From Dehalococcoidia bacterium (GTDB lineage: Bacteria; Chloroflexota; Dehalococcoidia; Tepidiformales; Tepidiformaceae): DNA of 38,775 nt. The notes under the pieces were generated by a model that saw only the letters and a program-made list of their open reading frames with translations, did not search any database and was not told the DNA's origin. Made by a program: the position numbers and the translations under genes. The number at the start of each line of letters is the position of its first letter. Position 1 is the first letter of the stretch. Shown here piece after piece: positions 24,672 to 37,409 of the stretch. Location of the stretch: the NCBI GenBank assembly GCA_022826585.1, contig JAJDUR010000064.1, positions 1-38,775 of the forward strand, given 5' to 3'.

Positions 24672-27629
24672 ATGCCCCTCGACCACATCGCCGTGCGCGG
24701 CGCCCGTGAGCACAACCTCAAGAACATCGACGTCGAGATCCCGCGCGACAAGCTCGTCGTGATCACGGGCCTCTCCGGATCGGGCAAGTCCTCCCTCGCC
24801 TTCGACACCATCTACGCCGAGGGGCAGCGCCGCTACGTCGAGTCTCTCTCCGCCTATGCCCGCCAGTTCCTGGGCCTCATGGAGAAGCCCGACGTCGACC
24901 ACATCGACGGCCTCTCGCCCGCTATCTCCATCGACCAGAAGGCCGCCTCCAACAACCCCCGCTCCACCGTCGGGACCGTCACCGAGATCTACGACTACAT
25001 GCGCCTCCTCTGGGCGCGAGTGGGCCGGCCCCACTGCCCCACCTGCGGCCGCCCCATCGAGCGCCAGACCGTCCAGCAGGTCGTCGACGCCACCCTCGCC
25101 TACCCGCCCGGCTCGCGCCTCCTCCTCCTCGCGCCCCTCACGCGCGCGAAGAAGGGCGAGCACGTCCGCCTCCTCGACGAGGCCCGCCGCCAGGGCTTCG
25201 TGCGCGTCCGTATCGACGGTGAGGTGCGCGACCTCGACGAGGGCATCGACCTCGACAAGAACAAGCGCCACGACATCGATGTCGTCGTCGATCGCGTGGT
25301 CGTGCCCGAGCCCGGCGAGCGCGACGGCGCCGGCCTCCGCCTCGCCGAGTCGGTCGAGACGGCGCTTACCGCCGGCCAGGGCGTCATGCACGTCGCGACC
25401 GTCCCCCGCGCCGGCGAGGAGGACGCGCCCGAGCGCATCTTCAGCGAGCACTTCGCCTGTCCCTACGACGGCTTCTCCTTCGGCGAGATCGAGCCGCGCA
25501 CCTTCAGCTTCAACAGCCCCCACGGCGCCTGCTCGCGTTGCACCGGCCTCGGTGTCGAGATGCAGGTCGACCCCGCCCTCGTCATCCCCGACCGCACGAA
25601 GTCGGTCGCCGAGGGCGCCATCGAGCCCCTCGCCAAGTCCCGCGGAGCACAGACCTGGTACCAGCGCCTCATCGAGGCTGTCGCCGACCACTACGGCTTC
25701 GGAGTCGAGACCCCCATTCGCGATCTCGCCGAGGACCAGCTCAACGTCATCCTCTACGGCAGCGGCGACGAGAAGCTGCACCTGCGCTTCACCAACGACT
25801 ACGGCCGCACGCGCTACTACGACGCCCGCTACGAGGGCGTCGTCAACAACCTCCAGCGCCGCCACAAGGAAACCGACTCCGACTACGTCCGCAACGACAT
25901 CGAGCGCTACATGGGCGCTGTGTCCTGCCCCGGCTGCCAAGGCCAGCGCCTCCGCCCCGAGGCCCTCGGCGTCCGCATCGACGAGCGCACGGTGGTCGAC
26001 ATCACGCACGGCAGCATCTCCGAGACGCTGCGCTGGTTCGACAGGCTGGACGGTCCCGACACGCCGCTGACCGAGCGCGAGCAGACCATCGCCCGCCAGA
26101 TCCTGAAAGAGATTCGCTCACGCCTGCAGTTCCTCATCGATGTCGGGCTCGAGTACCTGACGCTGGACCGCGCCTCCGGCACCCTCTCCGGCGGCGAATC
26201 CCAGCGCATCCGACTCGCCACCCAGATCGGGTCCGCCCTCATGGGCGTCCTCTACATCTGTGATGAGCCCTCCATCGGCCTCCACCCCGTCGACGGCGAC
26301 CGCCTCATCCGCACTCTCGAGCGCCTGCGCGACCTCGGCAACACCGTCATGGTCGTCGAGCACGACGAGGCCACCATGCGCGCCGCCGACCACATCATCG
26401 ACCTCGGCCCGGAGGCGGGTCGCGACGGCGGCAACGTCGTCGCCGAAGGGGGAATGTCCGCCATCCTCGACAGCGAGGAGAGCATCACCGGCGCCTACCT
26501 CTCCGGCCGCCGCACCATCCCCACGCCGGAGGCGCGCCGTGAAGGGCACGGCACCGAGCTCGTCGTCCGCGGCGCCCGCGAGAACAACCTCAAGAATCTC
26601 GACGTCGCCGTCCCCCTCGGCAAGTTCGTCGTCGTCACCGGCGTTTCCGGCTCGGGAAAGTCCTCGCTCATCACCGAGATCCTCGTGAAGCGCGCAGTCA
26701 ACGTCCTCCAGAACGGACGTCAGCGCCCCGGCGCCCACGACGCCATCGAGGGCTTCGAGCACCTCGACAAGATCGTCGACATCGACCAGTCCCCCATCGG
26801 CCGCACCCCCCGCTCCAACCCCGCCACCTACACCGGCGTCTTCACCGTCATCCGCGAGCTCTTCGCTTCCGTGCCCGAGTCCCGGGCCCGCGGCTACAAG
26901 CCCGGACGCTTCAGCTTCAATGTGAAGGGCGGCCGCTGCGAGGAGTGCTCAGGCGACGGCTACAAGCTCGTCGAGATGCAGTTCCTCCCCGACGTGACCG
27001 TCCCCTGCGAGGTCTGCCACGGCCAGCGCTACAACCGCGAGGCCCTCGAGATCCACTTCCGCGGCAAGAACATCGCCCAGGTCCTCGATATGACCGTCGC
27101 CGAGGCGCTCGAGCACTTCGACCGCTTCCCCCGCGTGAAGCGCATCCTCAGCACGCTCGATGACACGGGCCTCGGCTACATCCGCCTCGGCCAGCCTGCC
27201 ACCACCCTCTCCGGCGGCGAGGCCCAGCGCATCAAGCTCGCCAGTGAGCTCGCCCGGCGCTCCACCGGCAAGACCCTCTACGTCCTCGACGAGCCGACCA
27301 CGGGCCTCAGCTTCCAGGATGTCCACCACCTCCTCGACGTGCTGCAGCGCCTCGCCGACGGGGGCAACACCGTCGTCGTCATCGAGCACCACCTCGACGT
27401 CATCAAGTCGGCCGACCACATCATCGACCTCGGCCCCTACGGCGGCGACCGTGGCGGCGAGCTCCTCGCCGAAGGTGCCCCCGAAGATGTCGCCCGCAAC
27501 CCCGACAGCGCCACCGGCCGCTACCTCCGCCCCCTCCTCGAAGCCGCCGGCACTCTTCCCAGGCGGAGAACCCGCAAGCGCGCAAAGAAGGCCCCGGCAC
27601 CGGAAGCCGAGGCCGCCGTCGTTGGGTAG
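24672..27629 (+). CDS. uvrA: Excinuclease ABC subunit UvrA
   Basis: UvrA recognises bulky DNA lesions with UvrB and starts nucleotide excision repair. The 985-residue product has two ABC ATPase modules: Walker [10 protein letters not shown] and GVSGSGKSS, signatures [16 protein letters not shown] and [16 protein letters not shown], and Walker B segments [10 protein letters not shown] and [29 protein letters not shown] is diagnostic. The C-terminal zinc module ([18 protein letters not shown]) is complete. In the first module the usual CxxC reads CPYD (Cys263, Asp266) with CSRC at 287-290, so one ligand is non-standard. A basic, Ala/Glu-rich tail of about 35 residues ends the protein. The start follows the -10 element by nine bases. 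Confidence 0.97.
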   Translation: MPLDHIAVRGAREHNLKNIDVEIPRDKLVVITGLSGSGKSSLAFDTIYAEGQRRYVESLSAYARQFLGLMEKPDVDHIDGLSPAISIDQKAASNNPRSTVGTVTEIYDYMRLLWARVGRPHCPTCGRPIERQTVQQVVDATLAYPPGSRLLLLAPLTRAKKGEHVRLLDEARRQGFVRVRIDGEVRDLDEGIDLDKNKRHDIDVVVDRVVVPEPGERDGAGLRLAESVETALTAGQGVMHVATVPRAGEEDAPERIFSEHFACPYDGFSFGEIEPRTFSFNSPHGACSRCTGLGVEMQVDPALVIPDRTKSVAEGAIEPLAKSRGAQTWYQRLIEAVADHYGFGVETPIRDLAEDQLNVILYGSGDEKLHLRFTNDYGRTRYYDARYEGVVNNLQRRHKETDSDYVRNDIERYMGAVSCPGCQGQRLRPEALGVRIDERTVVDITHGSISETLRWFDRLDGPDTPLTEREQTIARQILKEIRSRLQFLIDVGLEYLTLDRASGTLSGGESQRIRLATQIGSALMGVLYICDEPSIGLHPVDGDRLIRTLERLRDLGNTVMVVEHDEATMRAADHIIDLGPEAGRDGGNVVAEGGMSAILDSEESITGAYLSGRRTIPTPEARREGHGTELVVRGARENNLKNLDVAVPLGKFVVVTGVSGSGKSSLITEILVKRAVNVLQNGRQRPGAHDAIEGFEHLDKIVDIDQSPIGRTPRSNPATYTGVFTVIRELFASVPESRARGYKPGRFSFNVKGGRCEECSGDGYKLVEMQFLPDVTVPCEVCHGQRYNREALEIHFRGKNIAQVLDMTVAEALEHFDRFPRVKRILSTLDDTGLGYIRLGQPATTLSGGEAQRIKLASELARRSTGKTLYVLDEPTTGLSFQDVHHLLDVLQRLADGGNTVVVIEHHLDVIKSADHIIDLGPYGGDRGGELLAEGAPEDVARNPDSATGRYLRPLLEAAGTLPRRRTRKRAKKAPAPEAEAAVVG

Positions 27630-27651
27630 GGCCCGGGGACTCAGCCCAGGC

Positions 27652-27682
27652 TTGACAAAGGTAACGTATAAGTTTCTATACT
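27652..27682 (+). promoter_or_regulatory. Promoter and palindromic operator of the toxin-antitoxin operon
   Basis: TTGACA (27652-27657) and TATACT (27677-27682) are near-consensus boxes 19 bases apart, the best -35/-10 pair in the window. Overlapping the -10 is an inverted repeat GTATA (27666-27670), six bases, TATAC (27677-27681), well placed to be an operator for an autoregulatory antitoxin. The local base composition is clearly A+T-richer than in flanking genes. Confidence 0.6.
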
Positions 27683-27699
27683 GACGACGGCAATGAGCT

Positions 27700-28038
27700 G
27701 TGCCTGACGTGATCGAAATCAAGGAGTTGGTGGATGAGCGGGGTCGCAGCTACTTCGCCAGATGGTTCGACGGCCTTGATGCCATTGCGGCGGCAAAGGT
27801 CACGATAGTCCTCGGGAGGATGGAGCAAGGCAACCTTGGCGACACGAAGTCGGTTGGAGGAGGAGTCCTCGAACGCCGAGTCACCTTTGGGCCCGGCTAC
27901 CGCGTTTACTTCGGTCGCGACGGAGACGCGCTCATCATCCTCCTCGGAGGCGGGACGAAGAGAAGGCAATCGAGGGACATCGAAGAGGCGCAGGTGCTCT
28001 TGAGTGAGTACTTGGCGCGGCATAGGAGAGGGGCATAG
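27700..28038 (+). CDS. RelE/HigB-like toxin (Gp49/addiction-module killer family)
   Basis: The 112-residue product fits the phage-derived Gp49-like/HigB branch of RelE toxins, ribosome-dependent or free mRNA nucleases: FARWFDGLDAIAAAKVTIVLGRMEQGNLGDTKSV, then VLERRVTFGPGYRVYFGRDGDALIILLGGGTKRRQSRDIEEA. The conserved GPGYRVYF and GGGTK(R/K)RQ..DI segments are diagnostic. The start may be GTG at 27700 or, by alignment with family members that begin M-I-E-I, GTG at 27709. The gene precedes its antitoxin, the toxin-first order typical of higBA-like pairs. Codon use is less G/C-biased than in neighbours. Confidence 0.86.
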   Translation: MPDVIEIKELVDERGRSYFARWFDGLDAIAAAKVTIVLGRMEQGNLGDTKSVGGGVLERRVTFGPGYRVYFGRDGDALIILLGGGTKRRQSRDIEEAQVLLSEYLARHRRGA

Positions 28039-28042
28039 AGCA

Positions 28043-28381
28043 GTGGTTTTGACGCGGAGCTTCAAGGAAACCATCAAGGCGCGGGCCGACCGAGACCCAG
28101 AGTTCCGGGCGGCCCTTCTGCGCGAGAGCGTTGAGCTCATGCTCGGCGGCGATGTCGAGACGGGAAGGGCGCTCGTGCGCGACTACATCAATGCGACGAT
28201 CGGCTTCGAAGAGCTTGGCGGGCTCGTCCACAAGTCGCCAAAGAGCCTCATGCGCATGTTCGGCCCCGCCGGCAATCCGCAGGCTCGCAACCTGTTCGAC
28301 GTGATCAGCTGCCTCCAGGAGCGAGAGGCGATCCGTCTTGAGGTTCACGTCGCCAGCCGAGAGCCAGCTGCCGCTCGCTAG
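28043..28381 (+). CDS. HigA-like antitoxin / HTH transcriptional regulator
   Basis: The 112-residue protein is the usual partner of Gp49-like toxins: LTRSFKETIKARADRDPEFRAALL, then VRDYINATIGFEELGGLVHKSPKSLMRMFGPAGNPQARNLF, in which the HTH reads through 'IGFEELGGLVHKSPKSLMRMF'. It should neutralise the toxin and, with the inverted repeat at 27666-27681, repress the operon. GTG at 28043 is taken, with GGAGAGGGG (28025-28033) upstream; TTG at 28049 is an alternative. It begins four bases after the toxin stop. It is convergent with the reductase gene, sharing two bases at the stops. Confidence 0.86.
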   Translation: MVLTRSFKETIKARADRDPEFRAALLRESVELMLGGDVETGRALVRDYINATIGFEELGGLVHKSPKSLMRMFGPAGNPQARNLFDVISCLQEREAIRLEVHVASREPAAAR

Positions 28382-29124
28382 CGCCGCACCCGGTACCGCA
28401 GGTAGACCTCGTCCGTCTCCGGGTTCGCGTGCGCCGACAGCAGCGTGAGGCGCTTTGCCGTCGCGCGCGTGAACGCTTCTCCCGCGACTGCCGTCAGCGT
28501 GTCGGCCCCTCCCACCACCACCGGCCCCAGCGTCACGAAGGCCTCGTCGATGGCGTCAAGTGCGTACAGCTCGGCGTAAACCGTTGGCCCGCCCTCGACG
28601 AGCAGCACGTCGGCGTCGAGCTCGTGCCGCATGTGGCGCAGCATCCCGGCGAACTCGTGTCCTTCGGGGAGTGTTACGACGGGCCGTCCCGTGGCCTCGA
28701 TCGCTGCGCGCCGCCCCTCCGGAGCCGCCTCGGACAGGTAGACCACTGCCGGAAAGTCCCGCGCCGTGAAGAACGGGCGCTCCAGGGGCAGGTCGCCGCC
28801 CCGGCTCACGACCGCCGCGATGGGCACGCGTGCCTTCCCCCGCTCGACTCGGATCGCCTCCAGCGCCACATCCCCCAACCGCGAGGAGGTGCCGCTCGCG
28901 CGCAACGTGCCCGCCCCGTTCAGGACGACGTCCGCGCTCACACGAAGCTCGCGCATGAGCCGCTGGTCTACCGCCGATCCGATGCCCTGCTCCGTGCCCT
29001 CGATCACGCTCTTGCCGTCCGCCGACATCACCGTGTTCGCGATCACGTAGGGGCGGTCGGGGGGCGGCGCCGGAAGGTCGAGCGCCGTGTAGTCGGGTTT
29101 GCCCGTCGACCAGGCCCCGCTCAC
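28378..29124 (-). CDS. RibD C-terminal/dihydrofolate-reductase-fold reductase
   Basis: The 248-residue protein has the bacterial bifunctional-RibD reductase or DHFR fold: [17 protein letters not shown] at the N-terminus (RibD-like 'V.. K.A.SLDGK'), [22 protein letters not shown], and [13 protein letters not shown]. It would reduce a substrate with NAD(P)H; the natural substrate is unknown and may not be riboflavin-related, since the deaminase half is absent. The start is GTG at 29124, overlapping the hisI stop as GTGA, which indicates translational coupling with a histidine gene. Extended open frames upstream run into hisI and are not used. Confidence 0.86.
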   Translation of the reverse strand: MSGAWSTGKPDYTALDLPAPPPDRPYVIANTVMSADGKSVIEGTEQGIGSAVDQRLMRELRVSADVVLNGAGTLRASGTSSRLGDVALEAIRVERGKARVPIAAVVSRGGDLPLERPFFTARDFPAVVYLSEAAPEGRRAAIEATGRPVVTLPEGHEFAGMLRHMRHELDADVLLVEGGPTVYAELYALDAIDEAFVTLGPVVVGGADTLTAVAGEAFTRATAKRLTLLSAHANPETDEVYLRYRVRR

Positions 29125-29447
29125 GGCAAGTCGTGCTCGCGGTCGACCTCGCGGTAGTAGCACGTCACGTTGTTCGTGTGGCAGGTCGGCCCCTCGGGCC
29201 GCGCCATCACCAGCAGGGAGTTGTCCTCGCAGTTCTTGTGCATGCTGACGAAGTTGAGGAAGTTCCCGCTCGTCGCGCCCTTCTCCCAGAGCTCGTCCCG
29301 GCTGCGGCTCCAGAACGTCACGTGCCCCGTCGCGAAGGTGTGGTCCAGCGACTCCCGATTCATCCAGCCCAGCATCAGGACCTGGTGCGTCTCGGCGTCC
29401 TGGACGATGGCGGGAATGCGGTCGTGTTCGTCGAAGGTGAGGGGCAT
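29121..29447 (-). CDS. hisI: Phosphoribosyl-AMP cyclohydrolase HisI (monofunctional)
   Basis: HisI opens the purine ring of phosphoribosyl-AMP in the third step of histidine synthesis. The 108-residue protein begins [19 protein letters not shown] and shows [31 protein letters not shown], a TSGN segment, and metal-ligand cysteines in KNCEDNSLL and [15 protein letters not shown]. The pyrophosphohydrolase HisE is neither fused nor adjacent. ATG at 29447 is chosen by alignment; GGAG lies about 9 bases upstream. TATGCT at 29485-29490 on the minus strand may give it its own promoter, separate from hisF, 74 bases upstream. Confidence 0.93.
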   Translation of the reverse strand: MPLTFDEHDRIPAIVQDAETHQVLMLGWMNRESLDHTFATGHVTFWSRSRDELWEKGATSGNFLNFVSMHKNCEDNSLLVMARPEGPTCHTNNVTCYYREVDREHDLP

Positions 29448-29484
29448 GAGCGCGCTCCGAAGCGTGGCGTGTTCGCTGCTTTCG

Positions 29485-29490
29485 AGCATA
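29485..29490 (-). promoter_or_regulatory. Candidate -10 element for hisI and the reductase
   Basis: TATGCT on the minus strand lies in the 74-base gap between hisF and hisI, with a possible start near 29478 and a leader of about 31 bases. It matches the hexamer before the SRAP gene. It would allow hisI and the reductase to be expressed apart from hisHAF, but readthrough from hisF is equally possible. Confidence 0.3.
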
Positions 29491-29521
29491 CCGGAGGGAG
29501 GCGCTGCGCTCGCGCCGCGAC

Positions 29522-30285
29522 TCAGCCGCGATCGGCCACCGGACGCATCGCGATCCCCTGCTCCGAGAGCGCGTCCTTCACCTCGCGGATGGAGTACGTC
29601 CCGAAGTGGAAGATGCTCGCCGCCAGCACCGCATCCGCCTTCCCCTCCGTGAGCGCCTCCGCCATGTGGTCGGGGCCGCCCGCGCCCCCGGAGGCGATGA
29701 CGGGCACGTTCACGGCCTCGCTCATCGCCCGCAGCATGGGGATGTCGTACCCGCTCTGGTGGCCGTCGGTGTCCATGCTCGTCACGAGCAACTCGCCCGC
29801 GCCCCGCTCCACCACCTCCCGCGCCCACGCGATCGCATCGATACCCGTCGGCGTGCGCCCACCGTGCGTGTACACCTCCCAGCCCTCGCCCACCCCCTTC
29901 GCGTCGATGGCGACGACGATGCACTGGCTGCCGAAACGGTAGGCGCCCTCGTTCACAAGGTCCGGGCTGTTTACCGCCGCCGTGTTGATGCTGACCTTGT
30001 CCGCTCCCAGCTCCAGCATCGTCTTCATGTCCGAGGTCGTGCGGATGCCCCCGCCCACCGTGAAGGGGATGAACACCTGGTCCGCCGTCGCCGACACCAT
30101 GTCGTACACCGTCGCCCGGTTGTCCGACGAGGCCGTGATGTCGAGGAACACGAGCTCGTCCGCGCCCTCCGCGTCGTACAGCTTGGCCAGCTCCACCGGG
30201 TCGCCGGCGTCGCGCAGCTCCACGAAGGAAACACCCTTCACCACGCGCCCGCGGTCCACGTCGAAGCAGGGGATGATCCGCTTCG

Positions 30286-30292
<7 letters not shown>
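29522..30292 (-). CDS. hisF: Imidazole glycerol phosphate synthase subunit HisF
   Basis: HisF is the (beta/alpha)8 cyclase that uses ammonia from HisH to make imidazole glycerol phosphate and AICAR. The 256-residue product starts [23 protein letters not shown] with catalytic Asp11, and has [21 protein letters not shown] and the second catalytic Asp in [23 protein letters not shown] is the phosphate-binding end. Its ATG overlaps the hisA stop by seven bases. Order hisH-hisA-hisF is common in his operons. Confidence 0.97.
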
Positions 30293-34040
<3,748 letters not shown>

Positions 34041-34074
34041 CCCGAAGCCCTCGAACGTCCACAATGGCGCCACC

Positions 34075-34887
34075 ATGAGCGACCCCTCGCCCCGGGACAC
34101 CTACACCCACGGCCATCACGCGTCGGTTGTCGCCCAGCACAGCCGCCGCACCGCCGAGGAGGCGGCCGCCTTCCTCATCCCCCACCTTCGCCCCGGGATG
34201 CGCCTCCTCGACGTGGGCTGCGGCCCGGGATCGATCACCGCTGGTCTCGTGAAGTACGTGGCCCCGGGCGAGGTCGTCGGCATCGACGCAGAGCCCTCCG
34301 TCCTCGAAACGGCGCGCGACCTCGCGCAGGGCGTCGACAACCTCAGCTTCGAGGAAGGCAGCACCTACGCTCTCCCCTACGAAGACGGGGTCTTCGACGT
34401 CGCCTACGCCCACCAGCTCATGCAGCATCTCGCCGACCCTGCCGCCGCCCTGCGCGAGATGGACCGCGTGGTTCGCTCCGGCGGGTACGTGGCCGTCCGC
34501 GACTCCGACTACCAGACGATGATCAGCCACCCCCGCAGCGAGGCCATCGAGGAGTGGCGCGCGCTCTACACCGAGGTCGTGCGCCGCAACGGGGCGGACG
34601 CCAACGCCGGTCGCCGCATCGCCTCCTGGATGGCCCGCGCCGGCTTCGAGCAGGTCGAGATTTCGACGACCGTGGCCATGATGCGCGACCCGGCCGAGGT
34701 TCTGAACTGGGGGGACTCCTGGGCGGAGCGGGTCACTACCTCCGCTCTCGCCGAGCAGGCGCTCGCCTACGGCCTCGCCACGCGCGACGACCTGGAGCGC
34801 ATCGCCGCAGGCTGGCGCGCCTGGGCGCGCGACCCTGAAGCCCTTTTCCTCTTCGTTCACGTCGAGGGTCTCGCCACCCTTCCCTAA
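34075..34887 (+). CDS. Class I SAM-dependent methyltransferase
   Basis: The 270-residue protein has the UbiE/COQ5-like methyltransferase fold. Motif I is MRLLDVGCGPGSITAGLV, motif II GEVVGIDAEPSVLETARDLA, then YEDGVFDVAYAHQLMQHLADPAAALREMDRVVRSGGYVAVRDSDYQTM, which holds motifs post-II and III. The acceptor is not deducible. ATG at 34075 comes 35 bases after ligA; CACAAT nine bases before it may be a -10 element of the near-leaderless type. It could be transcribed with ligA. A 96-base GC-rich gap separates it from mreB. Confidence 0.88.
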   Translation: MSDPSPRDTYTHGHHASVVAQHSRRTAEEAAAFLIPHLRPGMRLLDVGCGPGSITAGLVKYVAPGEVVGIDAEPSVLETARDLAQGVDNLSFEEGSTYALPYEDGVFDVAYAHQLMQHLADPAAALREMDRVVRSGGYVAVRDSDYQTMISHPRSEAIEEWRALYTEVVRRNGADANAGRRIASWMARAGFEQVEISTTVAMMRDPAEVLNWGDSWAERVTTSALAEQALAYGLATRDDLERIAAGWRAWARDPEALFLFVHVEGLATLP

Positions 34888-34923
34888 CCCTCCCGGGCCG
34901 GGGGGCCGCCGGGCCGGCTGCCC

Positions 34924-34929
34924 TATACT
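34924..34929 (+). promoter_or_regulatory. Candidate -10 element for the mreBCD-mrdA operon
   Basis: TATACT followed by GAGT puts the transcription start near 34936, 48 bases before the GTG of mreB. The same CTAYACTGAGT string is found before the first E1 alpha gene (10839-10848). The GC-rich bases 34888-34920 just upstream may fold but have no T-run. Confidence 0.45.
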
Positions 34930-34983
34930 GAGTCGCAGCGCCTATTCGTACACGCAGGCCAGGCCTGCGACAGGACCGGTCCC

Positions 34984-36045
34984 GTGGCACGCCTCGGCCC
35001 TCTCTCGCGCCTCTTCGGCTTCCTGTCCCACGACATCGCCATCGATCTGGGGACGGCGAACACGCTCGTCATGGTCCGGGGCCGCGGCATCGTCATCATC
35101 GAGCCGTCGATCGTCGCCATCGACCGCACCTCCAAGCGCATCCTCGCGATCGGCGAGGAGGCCCAGCGCATGGTCGGCCGCACCCCCGCCAACATCGTCG
35201 CCGTCCGCCCCCTGCGCGACGGCGTGATCTCCGACTTCGAAGTCACCGAGCGGATGCTCAGCTACTTCATCCGCGCCGTGCAGGACCGCTCCTTCCTCGC
35301 CCAGCCCCGGGTCGTCGTCGGTATTCCCAGTGGCGTGACGGAGGTCGAAAAGCGCGCCGTGCACGACGCCGCCCTGAGCGCGGGCGCCCGCTCCTGCTTC
35401 CTCATCGAGGAGCCCCTGGCTGCCGCCATCGGTTCCGGCCTGCCCGTCATGGAGGCATCCGGTTGCATGGTCGTCGACATCGGCGGCGGCACCACCGAGG
35501 TCGCGGTCATCTCCCTCGGGGGCATGGTCGTCAGCCGCTCCATCCGCGTTGCCGGCGACGAGATGGACCGCAGCATCGTTGCCTACGCCCGCCAGGTGCA
35601 TAACCTCCTCATTGGCGAGCGCACCGCCGAGGAGGTGAAGAAGGTGGCGGGCTCGGCCGCTCCCCTCGATACCGAGGAGTCCGTCACCCTTCGGGGCCGC
35701 GACCAGGCCACCGGCCTCCCCAAGGCCGTCGAGGTCAGCACCATCGAGCTGCGGGACGCCCTCGCTGGCTCCGTCAGCCAGATCGTCGAGGCCGTCCGCT
35801 CCTCCATCGAGGTCACGCCACCCGAGCTCGTGAGCGACCTCATGGCCCACGGCATCGCCCTCGCCGGTGGCGGCGCCCTCCTGCGCGGGCTCGACCGCCG
35901 CATCAGCCAGGAGACCCGCTTCCCCGTGTACGTCTCGGAGGACCCGCTGCTGTGCGTCGTTCGCGGCGCCGGCGCCATCTTCGACGAGATCGAGGCGAGC
36001 AGCACGGTCGAGCAGCAGTTCGACTCGGGAAGGGCGCGGCGCTAG
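34984..36045 (+). CDS. mreB: Rod shape-determining protein MreB (actin-like)
   Basis: MreB forms membrane-associated filaments that direct lateral wall synthesis. The 353-residue product has HDIAIDLGTANTLVMVRGRGIVIIEPSIVAI (phosphate 1 loop), VVGIPSGVTEVEKRAVHDAALSAGA, the phosphate 2 loop VVDIGGGTTEVAVISLGG, and the adenosine loop IALAGGGALLRGLD. The short N-terminal MARLGPLSRLFGF could serve as a membrane-binding amphipathic helix. GTG at 34984 is preceded by AGGA at 34972-34975. It is the first gene of a classic mreBCD-mrdA operon, pointing to a rod-shaped or elongating cell with peptidoglycan. Confidence 0.96.
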   Translation: MARLGPLSRLFGFLSHDIAIDLGTANTLVMVRGRGIVIIEPSIVAIDRTSKRILAIGEEAQRMVGRTPANIVAVRPLRDGVISDFEVTERMLSYFIRAVQDRSFLAQPRVVVGIPSGVTEVEKRAVHDAALSAGARSCFLIEEPLAAAIGSGLPVMEASGCMVVDIGGGTTEVAVISLGGMVVSRSIRVAGDEMDRSIVAYARQVHNLLIGERTAEEVKKVAGSAAPLDTEESVTLRGRDQATGLPKAVEVSTIELRDALAGSVSQIVEAVRSSIEVTPPELVSDLMAHGIALAGGGALLRGLDRRISQETRFPVYVSEDPLLCVVRGAGAIFDEIEASSTVEQQFDSGRARR

Positions 36046-36063
36046 CCTCGAAACGGTCGCCGC

Positions 36064-36888
36064 ATGCTGCTATTCAGTCGGTACACGTACTGGGTCGGGG
36101 CCATGGTCGCCCTTGCCGTCCTGCTCGCCATCTTCGGGCGCGCAGGCCTCCTCGACCCGGTCCAGGATGTCTTCCTGCGTGTGACCGGCCCCGCCGAGGA
36201 GGGAATCTCCTCCGCCTTCCAGCCCGTCGCCGACTTCTTCGGGGACGTCGGCGATGTCGACCGCTTGCAGGATGAGAACCGCCGCCTCCTCAGCGAGAAC
36301 GAGAACCTCCGCAACGAGAATGCCGCGCTCCGCGCCGACAGCTTCCGCCTCGCCGAGCTCGAGGAAGCCCTCGGGCCCGTCACCGCCGACCCCGCCGTCG
36401 TGCTGCTCACCTCGGGCGTGCTCAGCCGTATCCAGGGGCTGCTCACCCGCGAGCTGCGCATCGACCGCGGCTCCAACCACGGCGTCGCGGTGGGCAACCC
36501 GGTTCTCTCCACCCAGGGAACGCTCATCGGCACGGTCACGGAGGCGCTTCCCGGAAGCTCCTTCGTCCGCCTCCTCACCGATAGCCGCAGCAGCGTGGCC
36601 GCCCAGGTCCTCGGCAGCCCGGCCGATGGCATCGCCACGGGCGATGGCGGGGCCCTCAGCTTCGAGCTCGTCGAGGGCGCCGTGAACATCGGCGACACCG
36701 TCGTCACCTCCGGCCTTGGCGGCGCCTACCCCTCCGACGTCCCCATCGGCGAGGTGACGGCCATCCTCGGTGACTCCCAGGACCCCTTCCCCACCGTGCG
36801 CCTCCAGACGACCGTGCGAATCTCCACCACCCGCACCGTCCTCGTCATGATCAGCTTCACCCCCGCGCGCTTCGAGGTTGAAGAGTGA
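36064..36888 (+). CDS. mreC: Rod shape-determining protein MreC
   Basis: MreC is a bitopic membrane protein that links MreB to PBP2 outside the membrane. The 274-residue product has one N-terminal transmembrane helix (about 9-27, YWVGAMVALAVLLAIFG), a coiled coil (about 62-105, rich in ENEN and LRNEN), and two beta-barrel domains: RELRIDRGSNHGVAVGNPV and VVTSGLGGAYPSDVPIGEV are characteristic. The ATG at 36064 lies 18 bases after mreB. It ends in TGATG, overlapping mreD. Confidence 0.94.
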   Translation: MLLFSRYTYWVGAMVALAVLLAIFGRAGLLDPVQDVFLRVTGPAEEGISSAFQPVADFFGDVGDVDRLQDENRRLLSENENLRNENAALRADSFRLAELEEALGPVTADPAVVLLTSGVLSRIQGLLTRELRIDRGSNHGVAVGNPVLSTQGTLIGTVTEALPGSSFVRLLTDSRSSVAAQVLGSPADGIATGDGGALSFELVEGAVNIGDTVVTSGLGGAYPSDVPIGEVTAILGDSQDPFPTVRLQTTVRISTTRTVLVMISFTPARFEVEE

Positions 36889-37409
36889 TGCGGGGCGCTC
36901 TGCTGGTGCTGCTGCTCCTCGCGACCGTCCTCGCCCAGGTCGCGATCGCGCCCTTCTTCCCGCTCGCCGGCGCCGTCGCCGAGCTTCCCGTGGTGGTCCT
37001 GCTGCTGCTGGCCATCTTTGCCGGCCCCGGGGCCGTCATGGTCGGGTTGCCGCTCCTCGTCCTCTTCCTCGGCTTCTCCACCAACGTGGAGTTCGAGTGG
37101 TTGGTGCTCGCCTACCTGCCCCTCCTGCCCTGTGCGGCCTGGATCCAGGGGCAGCGTGTCATCCCCCAGACGCCCTACGCCCTCGTCCTCGGGATGGCCG
37201 TTGCCGCCGCCGTCTGGACCCGCCTGGTCTTCACCACCGTCGCCATCACCTCCGGAGCGAGTCCCGACGTCGGCGGGATCGTGACCGGCATCCTCCTGCC
37301 GGGCGCCGCCTTCGACGCAGCCCTGCTTTCGGTGGGCTACTTCCTCTGCCGCCAGGTTCGCCTGCCCACCCACTCCCTCGACCTCGAAGAGGCGAGGTTC
37401 CAGCGATGA
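36888..37409 (+). CDS. mreD: Rod shape-determining protein MreD
   Basis: The 173-residue protein is almost entirely hydrophobic with about five transmembrane segments (LLVLLLLATVLAQVAIAPFF first) and the conserved early Pro and hydrophilic gaps of MreD; a C-terminal hydrophilic tail follows. MreD sits in the membrane with MreC, RodA and PBP2. ATG at 36888 shares its A with the mreC stop; GTG at 36885 is an alternative. Family call rests on membrane pattern plus position between mreC and mrdA; sequence conservation in this family is low. Confidence 0.87.
   Translation: MRGALLVLLLLATVLAQVAIAPFFPLAGAVAELPVVVLLLLAIFAGPGAVMVGLPLLVLFLGFSTNVEFEWLVLAYLPLLPCAAWIQGQRVIPQTPYALVLGMAVAAAVWTRLVFTTVAITSGASPDVGGIVTGILLPGAAFDAALLSVGYFLCRQVRLPTHSLDLEEARFQR

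Noticed and set aside
34888..34920. GC-rich bases before mreB as a terminator
   Set aside because: Short GGCC/GGCC pairings are possible, but there is no T-run and the arms are not consistent; it is just GC-rich.
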